A DNA stretch of 64,000 nucleotides from Acidobacteriota bacterium (GTDB lineage Bacteria > Acidobacteriota > Terriglobia > Bryobacterales > UBA6623). The stretch's first letter is position 1. Each line of letters opens with the position of its first letter. This document shows, in pieces, positions 8,743-16,542 of the stretch. The translations under genes and the position numbers were made by a program. The notes under the pieces were generated by a model, which saw only the letters and a program-made list of their open reading frames with translations, was not told the DNA's origin and made no database searches. Location: assembly GCA_016125275.1 (NCBI GenBank), contig WGMB01000003.1:744001-808000 (forward strand), in the 5' to 3' direction.

Positions 8743-8771
8743 AACGGCTCCCTGATTTGTCGGGCGCCGTT
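8743..8771 (-). terminator. Hairpin after the propeller-like secreted protein gene
   Basis: The inverted repeat AACGGC-(C)-CCC/GGG-(A)-GCCGTT, read on the minus strand, lies about 50 bp past the stop at 8824 and is followed by TCTG. It has one internal mismatch and a 9-nt loop. Confidence 0.45.
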
Positions 8772-8823
8772 CTCAACGGGTGATGGGGAGTCCTACAGGA
8801 GTGTTACAGCGAAACCCTGACTT

Positions 8824-9786
8824 TCAAGGAGCTGAGCAGTCCAATCGGAACAGGACGGAGGGCTCGCCGTCCGGTTTGAATTCCTTGCCTTGCAGAAATC
8901 CCTTGCCGTCCGGCAACCACGCGATGGTCTCCTTCCCGAGCATCGGCTCGAGCTGGACGAGCTGATAATCGCGGCCTCGCTGGAGCTGTGCGGTCGGCGG
9001 CGGCGGCCCGTCCGCCAAGTCCCAAGCGATCTCCCAGGCGTGGTCATAGGTGAGAATCAACAGCCGCTTGCCGTCCGGGCTGATGTCCATAGATGTTGCG
9101 ACGTGGCTGAAAGTCGCCCCTTCCTTTGCGGCCAGCGCCGGCAGGTCGATCTCGCCGTAGGGTTCCCACGTCAGCCGATCCGTTCCGGCGCGGCGCCAAA
9201 CGTCGGCGGTGAGGCGGTAGAGGCGGGCCGAGCGCCCATGGCCCGGCAGCAGGGCGAACTCCTTGGCCAGCAGAAAGAGGTCTCCGGTGACCGGGTGTAC
9301 GGCCAGCGACTCGGCGTCGTGCGGACCGTCCGGGTAGCGCAGCCGCAGCCTCTTCCAAACCGCCGCTTCGGCCGGGAAGGTCCGTACTTCCGGTACGACC
9401 AGCACGCCGACTTCGGTCCGCCGGCGGTTGTTGTCCCCGGTGTCGGCGACGAAGACGCAATCCCGGCCGGTCCCGTCGCCGCAGGGGCCCAGCGCCAGAT
9501 CCTCGGAGTCCTTCATCGGCGGCAGCGCGGTTTGCCCGACGGCCGCCCCGGCGGCGTCCGTCAGGTACAGCACGGGGGCGTTGCCGCTGTCGTTGATGTG
9601 ATAGAGCCGGCCAGGGTAGCGCCGCGAAGCCGCTAGCCCGGAAGCCTCGGGAATCGTCGCGGCGTCGAGCGCGCCCACCGGGCGGGCAGGGCTCCATTGC
9701 GGGCACAACTGCCCGTCTGCGGCGCAAACGAGCGTGAACAGGCTCGTCGCCAAGGCAAGGGTGTGTTGCGTCACTCGCCGTAGCAT
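8824..9786 (-). CDS. Secreted propeller-like protein of unknown function
   Basis: A 320-residue protein with a signal peptide (TQHTLALATSLFTLVCAADG). The remainder has recurring short beta segments with Gly/Asp turns, such as RLYHINDSGNAPVLYL, DCVFVADTGDNNRRRT, AESLAVHPVTGDLFLLAKE and SMDISPDGKRLLILTYDH. This pattern is typical of beta-propellers (NHL/WD40-like). No catalytic motif is recognisable. The start is the ATG preceded by AAGGA at a 7-nt spacing. An exceptionally long open frame extends upstream to 12516, but that extension is antisense to the large plus-strand gene and is composition-driven. Divergent from that gene; otherwise alone. Confidence 0.75.
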   Translation of the reverse strand: MLRRVTQHTLALATSLFTLVCAADGQLCPQWSPARPVGALDAATIPEASGLAASRRYPGRLYHINDSGNAPVLYLTDAAGAAVGQTALPPMKDSEDLALGPCGDGTGRDCVFVADTGDNNRRRTEVGVLVVPEVRTFPAEAAVWKRLRLRYPDGPHDAESLAVHPVTGDLFLLAKEFALLPGHGRSARLYRLTADVWRRAGTDRLTWEPYGEIDLPALAAKEGATFSHVATSMDISPDGKRLLILTYDHAWEIAWDLADGPPPPTAQLQRGRDYQLVQLEPMLGKETIAWLPDGKGFLQGKEFKPDGEPSVLFRLDCSAP

Positions 9787-9957
9787 CGCAAGTCCTTCTT
9801 GATCATGACAGCGGGCGGCGTTTCCGGTTGCGTTCGCTCGCGGCGCTTCGGGACAATCCGGGGGAAGCGTCGCTGTTTCAGACGCGTCCCCCGTCCGGGC
9901 GTCCCTGGAAATGCTCCCGCCTTTGGGGATGCCTGCTTTGCTTCGCCGGAAAGCTTC

Positions 9958-12900
9958 ATGGATTACAAACGCTCGCTCGGGTTTGCGTCCGCGGAATCGT
10001 CGGAGGAATCCGAGCGCGGTCGCCGTCGCCTGCTCCGCTATATCAACCTTTCGTTGCTGGCGCACGGGCTGCCGGCCGCCCTGGACGAACGCGACTCGGA
10101 TTTTGCCGAGATCGCCTCCGGGCTGCTGGACAATTTTCAGGCCAAGGAGCGTCTGCTGGTCGACCACCGCTGCCCGGTGGACCGCCGCATCGAGGCGTTT
10201 CTGGCCGACCATGTGGGCGACGTCGTCGGCGGCGCGCCGCTGCGGCTTCCCGGACGGTCGATCACCCTGGACCGTCACGGCATGGCGCGCGAGCTGGCCC
10301 TGCCGGCCGACGGGCACCACTTCCGCTCCGAGCTGGTGGACTCCTACCGCGTCGCCAACGGCGTGCTCCACAACCCGGCCAAGGACCGTCGCACGACCGT
10401 CGGCACCTTCCATGTGGTCGAAGACGGTCTGCCGGTCGCCTTCGACAAGCGGGCGGTCCCCCGGGCGGTCTTCGCAGCGCTGTTCCGCAAGGCCGTCGAT
10501 CCGCCTCGGGAGCTGCTCGAGCTGCCGTTCACCAGCGAATGCGAGGAGAAGGCGCATAGCTGGGTGTCGCTGCTGCTGCGGCCCAAGGTCTGTCCCGCGG
10601 TCCCCGGAGTCACTCCCGAGAAGACCATGGAGGTGCGCTTCTTCGCGCCGGGATCGCTGGTCTCGAACCTCGATTTCGTGGAGTCCATCTTCGGCAACGC
10701 TGGCGACCCGGTACTGCCCGAGAACGACGCGGGCCTGGACCCCGAGCACTGGACCGGTCACACCGGCTGCGTCATTCTGGCCACCCACCTCGTCCGCCTG
10801 ACCAAAAAGGAGGTCGGCTTGCCCCGCTGGGCCGAGGCCACTGACCGCCAGCGTCGCGACGGCATGTGCTGGAAGGAAGAAGGAGAGCTCTACAACGACG
10901 GCGGCGCCTTCAAGGTCACCTGTCGCACCGAGGCCGGCGTGGTGGTGACGATCATCTCCGACAACTACTTCGGCTACTGCAAGAAAGAGGTCAAGACCCA
11001 GATCAGCTACTCCGCCAACCTCTACGGCGGCGCGGAGGAAGAGCACGCCGGCGGGGCCCTGGCCTTTGCCAGCTACAGCGTCGGCGACGAGTTCCAGGTC
11101 AACGCTCTGCGCCACAACGGCCGCACCTTCGAGCAGATCGCCAAGGACTACCCCACCGTGATCGAACGGATGCCGGAAGGCTACGGCCGAGACCGGAACC
11201 ACCCGCAAGTCGTCTACGTGCCCGCCGTGGCGAAGGCTTCGCTGCGGGAGCAGCGCATCCTGTGGGAAAAAGACGGCCGCGAGTGCTCCATACCCCTGTT
11301 GCCGCATGAGGTTTACATCGCCCCCTCCGGTTACAAGCTGCGCATGGAGAAACATCCGGCGGCGCCGAGCTGGCGGCTGATCGGCACGGTCGCCGAGGGC
11401 GTCTCCTGCCACAAGCCGTGTACGGTCTCCGGCGGCGGCAAGAGTGAGATCTCCAAGTCGCTGCGCGACTACATGATCTACGGCCCGATCTTCGTCAACG
11501 ACATTGAGCAGGACTTGGACCGCGTGGAGGAGATCTTCACCAAGGACTATGCGGTGCGCTGGCGCGAGGATTCGGCCGAACGAGCGGTCTACCAAAGCCG
11601 CCCCAGCCGCCCGATCCTCGGCGACGCCCGCTCGCTGGGCAGCGTCATCAAGTTGCTGACGCCCTCGGCCGAGTACAACGACGCCTTCAACTCCTGGCTG
11701 CGTTCCATCCCCAGCCACGTCTACGCGCTCGTGTTCGCCATCAAGCGCTTTTACTCGCCGGAGTGGGGCGACGACTGGCGCAGCTACTTCTCGGTGGACA
11801 TCATCAACGGCTCGGCCGGCCATGAGCTGAAGTTTCAAGAACGCAAGCTGGTGGGCACCTACCTGCGGGTCGGCCTGCTGGGCCAGCAGACCTGGCGGAC
11901 CTTCAAGGTGCGGCAGGACTTCGCCGCCGCGGCCAAGGTGCAGACCGAGGACGACATCACCGCCAGCGTGGTAGTGGCCGGCAAGCTGCTGCCGCAAGGC
12001 TTTGGCGTGGACGCCGAGCGCAGCTACAAGTTCGCCGAGAACTGCGAGTACCGCCTCTTCCAGCGACCCGACGACGCCGTGCATCGCGGCCTCGACAAGC
12101 AGGCCGAGGCGGACTTGGCCGAGCCGAACAACTTCGTCTCGAACTTCGAGCCGCTGGACCTGGCCCGCGTTCGTCAGCTCACAGAGCGCGCCATCGATCT
12201 CGACGCCTTCACCGCGCCCATGCAGGAACTGCTGCGCCAGTCGGTGGAGAAGGGCACGCCCTACACCGTCTGCTCGGCCATCCCGCGCATGGTCGACGGC
12301 AAGCCCACCAAGAACCCGCGCTACCTGCAGGCCCGGCCTGACATGGTGCGCCCGCTCGACAAATACGTGGCTGAGATGGGGCTGCGGCTGCACCGCGGCA
12401 TCCCCGAGGACAAGCCGCTGGCGATCCCCGTCAGCGCCGTTCTGTTCGGGCGCCGCAACAATCCGCCCGACCCCGCCCTGGGCATCAAGCAGCTCGCCGT
12501 CTACGGCCCCATCCACTACCAGGAGCCGCCCGAGCTGTTCATGGACTTCATCGCGTCGCTGACGGGCAAGAGCCCCTCGACGACGGGCTTCGGCAGCGAA
12601 GGCGCGCTCACCAAGGGGCCGTTCAACAACCTGCGCTTCGCCGCGGACCTGAACGCCGCGTTGCTGTCATACGTGCTCACCGGCCTGTCGGGCTTCTCCA
12701 CCGCCGCCGGTCACATCGGCCCCAACGTAGCCGTGGGACACGACGTGAGCCTGTTGATCCCGGAGATTTGGTGCCGGCTGGAGCCGTTCGAGCGCGAGCC
12801 GGAGTTCCTGCGGCGCGAGAATCTGCTCGAGCCGGTGGAGGACTTCGAGCACGAAGGCCGCCTGATTCCGGCTTCACGGCTGGGTTGGCGCATCAACTAC

Positions 12901-13416
12901 CGCTTCGTGCGGCGCTTTTTCGGGCGCGTCTTCGACAACCCCGACAAGGTCTTCGACGACGCCATCCTCAAGCCCGAAAGCCAGGACCGGGCGGCTTTCG
13001 CCGAAGGCGTCGAGTACATCGCCAACGCCCACAAGACCGTCGCCCAGCAGTACTTCCAAGACGGCACCGCGGAAGCCCTGTGCCCTCCTCTGCAGGCCCT
13101 GGCGACGATCATGGCCGAGGGTTCCTGGAACGGCAAGACCGAAAAGGACGCCGAGGTGCGCGGCCTATTCGAGCGGGAAGCGATCCTGGCCAGCGACTGG
13201 TACCGCGAACGGCTGACGCTGAAACAGCAGCGCGACGTAGCCCTGTGGCGCCGCCACGTGGAGGCTCTGGAGGCCTACGCCCGTGACAGCGGCGACCCCA
13301 GCGGCATCGGCGTGGCCGAACGGCTCGACCTGGCGCGGCGGGAGCTGGGACGCGTCAGCGTAGGCAGCTATTTGGAATCCCTCAAAGGCTCTCTCGGAGT
13401 CCAGCCGACGCCGTAG
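9958..13416 (+). CDS. Probable PPi-type phosphoenolpyruvate carboxykinase
   Basis: A 1152-residue soluble protein with no signal peptide. Segments such as GHTGCVILATHLVRL, MCWKEEGELYNDGG, YFGYCKKEVKTQISYSANL, EEEHAGGALAFASY and the glycine-rich CTVSGGGKSEISKSL resemble, from memory, the roughly 1150-residue PPi-dependent PEP carboxykinases found in Entamoeba and Propionibacterium. These interconvert PEP and oxaloacetate with PPi/Pi instead of a nucleotide. The length fits that family and is twice that of ATP- or GTP-type enzymes. GGGKSEISK (about residue 497) may be the phosphate-binding loop. The ATG was chosen because GGAAAG lies 7 nt upstream and the family-like sequence begins there; the in-frame extension to 9799 is not protein-like. 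Single gene with a strong terminator. The family call cannot be verified here. Confidence 0.6.
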   Translation: MDYKRSLGFASAESSEESERGRRRLLRYINLSLLAHGLPAALDERDSDFAEIASGLLDNFQAKERLLVDHRCPVDRRIEAFLADHVGDVVGGAPLRLPGRSITLDRHGMARELALPADGHHFRSELVDSYRVANGVLHNPAKDRRTTVGTFHVVEDGLPVAFDKRAVPRAVFAALFRKAVDPPRELLELPFTSECEEKAHSWVSLLLRPKVCPAVPGVTPEKTMEVRFFAPGSLVSNLDFVESIFGNAGDPVLPENDAGLDPEHWTGHTGCVILATHLVRLTKKEVGLPRWAEATDRQRRDGMCWKEEGELYNDGGAFKVTCRTEAGVVVTIISDNYFGYCKKEVKTQISYSANLYGGAEEEHAGGALAFASYSVGDEFQVNALRHNGRTFEQIAKDYPTVIERMPEGYGRDRNHPQVVYVPAVAKASLREQRILWEKDGRECSIPLLPHEVYIAPSGYKLRMEKHPAAPSWRLIGTVAEGVSCHKPCTVSGGGKSEISKSLRDYMIYGPIFVNDIEQDLDRVEEIFTKDYAVRWREDSAERAVYQSRPSRPILGDARSLGSVIKLLTPSAEYNDAFNSWLRSIPSHVYALVFAIKRFYSPEWGDDWRSYFSVDIINGSAGHELKFQERKLVGTYLRVGLLGQQTWRTFKVRQDFAAAAKVQTEDDITASVVVAGKLLPQGFGVDAERSYKFAENCEYRLFQRPDDAVHRGLDKQAEADLAEPNNFVSNFEPLDLARVRQLTERAIDLDAFTAPMQELLRQSVEKGTPYTVCSAIPRMVDGKPTKNPRYLQARPDMVRPLDKYVAEMGLRLHRGIPEDKPLAIPVSAVLFGRRNNPPDPALGIKQLAVYGPIHYQEPPELFMDFIASLTGKSPSTTGFGSEGALTKGPFNNLRFAADLNAALLSYVLTGLSGFSTAAGHIGPNVAVGHDVSLLIPEIWCRLEPFEREPEFLRRENLLEPVEDFEHEGRLIPASRLGWRINYRFVRRFFGRVFDNPDKVFDDAILKPESQDRAAFAEGVEYIANAHKTVAQQYFQDGTAEALCPPLQALATIMAEGSWNGKTEKDAEVRGLFEREAILASDWYRERLTLKQQRDVALWRRHVEALEAYARDSGDPSGIGVAERLDLARRELGRVSVGSYLESLKGSLGVQPTP

Positions 13417-13443
13417 GACGCTGCGGGGGGAGAGGAGCAAGCG

Positions 13444-13480
13444 AGCGCGAGCGCGGGACGCCGGCCTCGCGCTCGCGCTT
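13444..13480. terminator. Strong bidirectional hairpin between convergent genes
   Basis: A 12-bp perfect stem (AGCGCGAGCGCG paired with CGCGCTCGCGCT) plus two further pairs after a bulge, followed on the plus strand by TTGCGTTT and on the minus strand by TTGC. It sits in the 70-bp gap between the convergent carboxykinase-like gene and the leftward arm of the tubulin-system locus. Confidence 0.75.
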
Positions 13481-13486
13481 TGCGTT

Positions 13487-14977
13487 TCAGCGGGTCCGCC
13501 AGGTCAGGCGGAGGTGGTAGCGGTCCGCCGCGCCCTTCTCGTCGTAGACCCTTGCCTTGAACAGGTAGCCGTTCTCGGCGCTGGGCTTGGCCATGACCGC
13601 GATCTTGCCGCGACCGTCCATCTGCTGCACTTCGAATGAGCCGTCCACGATCCCTTGGCGCGGGATCGCTTGGGAGTATTCCGAGCCCGCGTTGCTGCTG
13701 GGAGCGCCGTCGAGGGCTTTACGCAGGATCAAGTCGCCGACGATGTAGATCTCCTCGACCTTGTCCACGTGGATGCGCAGGTCGAACCGTCCCGAGGCCG
13801 CGAACGGATCGTAGTCTTCGGCTTGGCGGGCCGGCATGCGCTGAAAGCCCTGGTTCTCCAGAGCCGCCGCCAGGATAGCTTGGCGCAGGGCGTCGTTGAG
13901 CTCCGGCTTGTTCAGCAGCGCCGCGTTCTCGTCGGAGACCGGGAAGCTCGCTCCGCGGCGCCCCAGCGTCTCGATCAACACCGCGTCCGAGGCCCCCAGC
14001 TCCCACAGGCCCAGCACCTCGTCCAGGCTCAGCGGCTCCGTCGAAGAGGCCAGCCAGCGGGCCACGATGCCGTCGAGCAGTTCCGGCGAGGCTCCGGCCG
14101 CCCGCAGGGCCCCTTGCGACTCCGCGGTGGGCGCAAACGCCACGCCCCAGGCCTGCACCGCCCGCGACAGGCGCGTCGGGGCGTAGCGCACGGTCAACGC
14201 AGCTTCCAGCAGTTCCAGCGACAGCGGGTCCTGGTTCGAGCTCAGCGCGATATCCACCAAGCCTTGCTCGAGCTCCGGCGAGCCGCCGGCCTTGCGCAGG
14301 TCCTCCAGGCTCGTCACGGTCACCGGAAAGCCCAGCGGATTGCGGCGCAGCTCGGCGAGCAGATCGTTGGCGTCCACGCGGGCCCGCACCAGGGCCTCCA
14401 GCGCCTCGAAATCCCCGCCGAAACCCGGGCTGCGCAGACTCAGCGCGGCCGAAGAGGTCAGCAGCCGAGGCCCGGCTCCGGCTGCGGTGAGGGCGCTGTG
14501 CGCCGCGGCGTCGTAGGGGAAGGCGACGCCCTGCGTCTCCACCCGCAGCGTCAGGTCCACCTGATCGGCGCCGGACCGCAGAGCCTGGACCAGACTCTCG
14601 AGCGCGATCGGGCCGGCGGGTAGCGCCGGGGCGGACGGCGGCGCGCTCTTCGGCTCCGGCTCCGGAGTCTTCGGCGGCGGGGTCTTGGGCGGAGTTCGAG
14701 GCGGCGGCGCGACCGGCGGCGGCGCAACGGCCCGAATCGTCTGCAGGATCGTATCGGTGGCTCCGGCGCTCCGTAGATCCCTCTCCAGCTCGGGCGTCAG
14801 GCGAAAGGCCGCGCCCTCGTCCCGCAGGGCCTTCACGATGTCCGCCTCGGTCAGGGTCCCTTCCGCCATCACCCGCAGAGCCCGCTGCAAGCGGTCCACG
14901 CTCACCGGGTCGGCCCAGCAGACGCTCGCCAGCCCCAACGCCAGCAGCCAGCCCCTTATTCCTCTCTTCCCCCGCAT
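13487..14977 (-). CDS. Secreted/periplasmic repeat protein, last gene of the pseudokinase arm
   Basis: A 496-residue protein with a signal peptide (GWLLALGLASVCWA). After a proline-rich linker (about residues 85-120) it carries several degenerate repeats of about 50-60 residues. Each has a helix-turn-helix look and a recurring L..AGA/G...LL..I core, for example RDLRSAGATDTILQTI, SALTAAGAGPRLLTSS, EDLRKAGGSPELEQGL and GALRAAGASPELLDGI. The C-terminal 130 residues are predicted beta-rich (FDLRIHVDKVEEIYIVGDL onward, ending YHLRLTWRTR). No enzyme motif is seen and the family is not recognised. It lies 16 bp downstream of the 509-residue pseudokinase gene, so it is probably co-expressed. A periplasmic scaffold role is inference. 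Confidence 0.72.
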   Translation of the reverse strand: MRGKRGIRGWLLALGLASVCWADPVSVDRLQRALRVMAEGTLTEADIVKALRDEGAAFRLTPELERDLRSAGATDTILQTIRAVAPPPVAPPPRTPPKTPPPKTPEPEPKSAPPSAPALPAGPIALESLVQALRSGADQVDLTLRVETQGVAFPYDAAAHSALTAAGAGPRLLTSSAALSLRSPGFGGDFEALEALVRARVDANDLLAELRRNPLGFPVTVTSLEDLRKAGGSPELEQGLVDIALSSNQDPLSLELLEAALTVRYAPTRLSRAVQAWGVAFAPTAESQGALRAAGASPELLDGIVARWLASSTEPLSLDEVLGLWELGASDAVLIETLGRRGASFPVSDENAALLNKPELNDALRQAILAAALENQGFQRMPARQAEDYDPFAASGRFDLRIHVDKVEEIYIVGDLILRKALDGAPSSNAGSEYSQAIPRQGIVDGSFEVQQMDGRGKIAVMAKPSAENGYLFKARVYDEKGAADRYHLRLTWRTR

Positions 14978-14993
14978 ACCAGCCTCCCTCCCC

Positions 14994-16523
14994 CTAGGGG
15001 TCCTTGCCGCCCAGCAGATCCTTCAGCGCCTCGTCGCGCTTCTTGTTGCGGAGCAGATCGAGCTCGCGCTGCCGCCGGCTCGGGTCCACCACCTCCACCA
15101 GCACGGTCTTCACAGCCTCGCCGCCCGGCCCACGGGCGGTCAACTGGTAGGTCGTGAGCCGGTCGGGCCGCATCTGCTTGGAGCCGCTGCGCGCCGCCAC
15201 TTCTCCGCCCGGCTCGAGCCGCAACGAGGTGATCTCGCCGCTGACGTTCCAATACAGGTCGACCGGCGCCCCGACGAGCACGCGCTCCGGCTCGGCGGTA
15301 AAGCTCCGGATCACCGGGGCCGCGGCCAATGGCGGGCTGTCATCCGACGCAGGCTCGTCCAGCGCCGTGGTCGGCGGCGGATCGTCGAACGAGGCCGGCT
15401 CTTCCGGGACCGTTTCCCCCAGCGCGGGCTCCGACGCGACCGGATCGGCGGGCTCGTTCTCGGCCGACGGCTCGCCCGGCTGCGGCCCGTCGGGCCACAG
15501 CCACCAGGCGCCGGCGCCGGCCACAACCAGTCCGGCCATGCCCAGTAGGGCAACCAACAGGCCCCGGCGGTCGCGGCCCGGCGCCGCGGCGGCCGCCGGC
15601 AGAGCCCCCTTGGCCAAGGCGTCCCGCAAGGCGCGCACCGAGGCGATCCGGTCGCTGGGACGGCTCTCCAGACTCTTCTCCAGCGCGAACCGGAAGTCCG
15701 AGGTGACCCCCATGGCGGTGGGCGCGGCGAAGGCCCGGGCCGGCGCCCGCCCGGTGGAAGCCTGGTAGACCAGCGCGGCCAACAGATAGACGTCAGTGGG
15801 CGCTCCGGCCGGGCGACCGGCGGCGATCTCCGGCGGCGCGGCGGCCGGCGCCAGAGCGGCCTTCACGCCCGCGGGAGCGCCGTCGGCCAGCGAGGCCGGT
15901 CCGAAATCCAAGATGCGCGGTCCGCTCGGCCCGAGAAAGACGTTGTCCGGCCCCAACAGCCCGTGCAGCCGTCCCGAGGCGTGCCGCCGCTCCATCGCCG
16001 CCATCACGGGCTCGAGCAGCGCAGTCGCTTCGGCCGGCTCGTAGGGCCGTCCCCGGCCGTCCAGCGTCTCCTGCAACGAAGCCATCGTCGCCAGAGCTTC
16101 GCCGTCCTCGTAGGAGAGCGTGAAGTAGCCCAACCCGTCCTCGGCCACAAAGTCCAACACAGGAGCAAAGACCGGATCGGCCGCGGGCGCGGCGGCGCCG
16201 GCGCGCGCGAACAGCGTCGCCAACTCGCGGGCGGCGTCCGCGTCCGCCGCGGCGCCTTCCAGCACCAGGCACTCGCTCAGCGCGCAACGCTGGTCGCGCA
16301 AGCCGTCCCAGGCGGCCAGGATCAGGCCGTAACCGGTGCGGCCCAGGGGCATGCCGACCTCATAGCGGCCTGCCACCCGGTGGCCGGGCGCAAAGGGAGC
16401 GCTCGGGTCCGAGGCCGCGTCGAGCCGCAACCCGCAGTGGCCGCAATGCAACGCCCCGAGCGTCCGCGGGCCCATGCAGCGCGGACAACGGCTGGGGGCG
16501 GCGTCTGCCTTGGCGTCGCGCAT
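14994..16523 (-). CDS. Membrane-anchored zinc-ribbon pseudokinase with C-terminal Ig-like domain
   Basis: Residues run in order: zinc ribbon (CPRCMGPRTLGALHCGHCG), Ser/Thr-kinase-like domain (about 40-310), transmembrane helix (LLVALLGMAGLVVAGAGAWWLW), acidic/Pro linker, Ig-like domain (SFTAEPERVLVGAPVDLYW to the end). The kinase fold is recognisable from RYEVGMPLGRTGYG and the DFG position (ILDFGPASL). However, the VAIK lysine is replaced (CALSE) and the HRD catalytic Asp is missing (GRLHGLLGPDNVF), so phosphotransfer is not expected. The start is ATG at 16523 or GTG at 16535; purine-rich GGGGGGA and GGAGGGG precede both. It follows the 879-residue pseudokinase gene by under 20 bp and is probably its partner in a cytoplasm-periplasm signalling or scaffold unit. 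Confidence 0.82.
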   Translation of the reverse strand: MRDAKADAAPSRCPRCMGPRTLGALHCGHCGLRLDAASDPSAPFAPGHRVAGRYEVGMPLGRTGYGLILAAWDGLRDQRCALSECLVLEGAAADADAARELATLFARAGAAAPAADPVFAPVLDFVAEDGLGYFTLSYEDGEALATMASLQETLDGRGRPYEPAEATALLEPVMAAMERRHASGRLHGLLGPDNVFLGPSGPRILDFGPASLADGAPAGVKAALAPAAAPPEIAAGRPAGAPTDVYLLAALVYQASTGRAPARAFAAPTAMGVTSDFRFALEKSLESRPSDRIASVRALRDALAKGALPAAAAAPGRDRRGLLVALLGMAGLVVAGAGAWWLWPDGPQPGEPSAENEPADPVASEPALGETVPEEPASFDDPPPTTALDEPASDDSPPLAAAPVIRSFTAEPERVLVGAPVDLYWNVSGEITSLRLEPGGEVAARSGSKQMRPDRLTTYQLTARGPGGEAVKTVLVEVVDPSRRQRELDLLRNKKRDEALKDLLGGKDP

Positions 16524-16542
16524 CCCCTCCAACACTCCCCCC

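Noticed and set aside
8824-12516. A 1230-codon open frame on the minus strand
   Set aside because: Only its last 320 codons (from the ATG at 9786) look like a protein with a signal peptide. The rest is antisense to the carboxykinase-like gene and reflects high GC, which makes stop codons rare.
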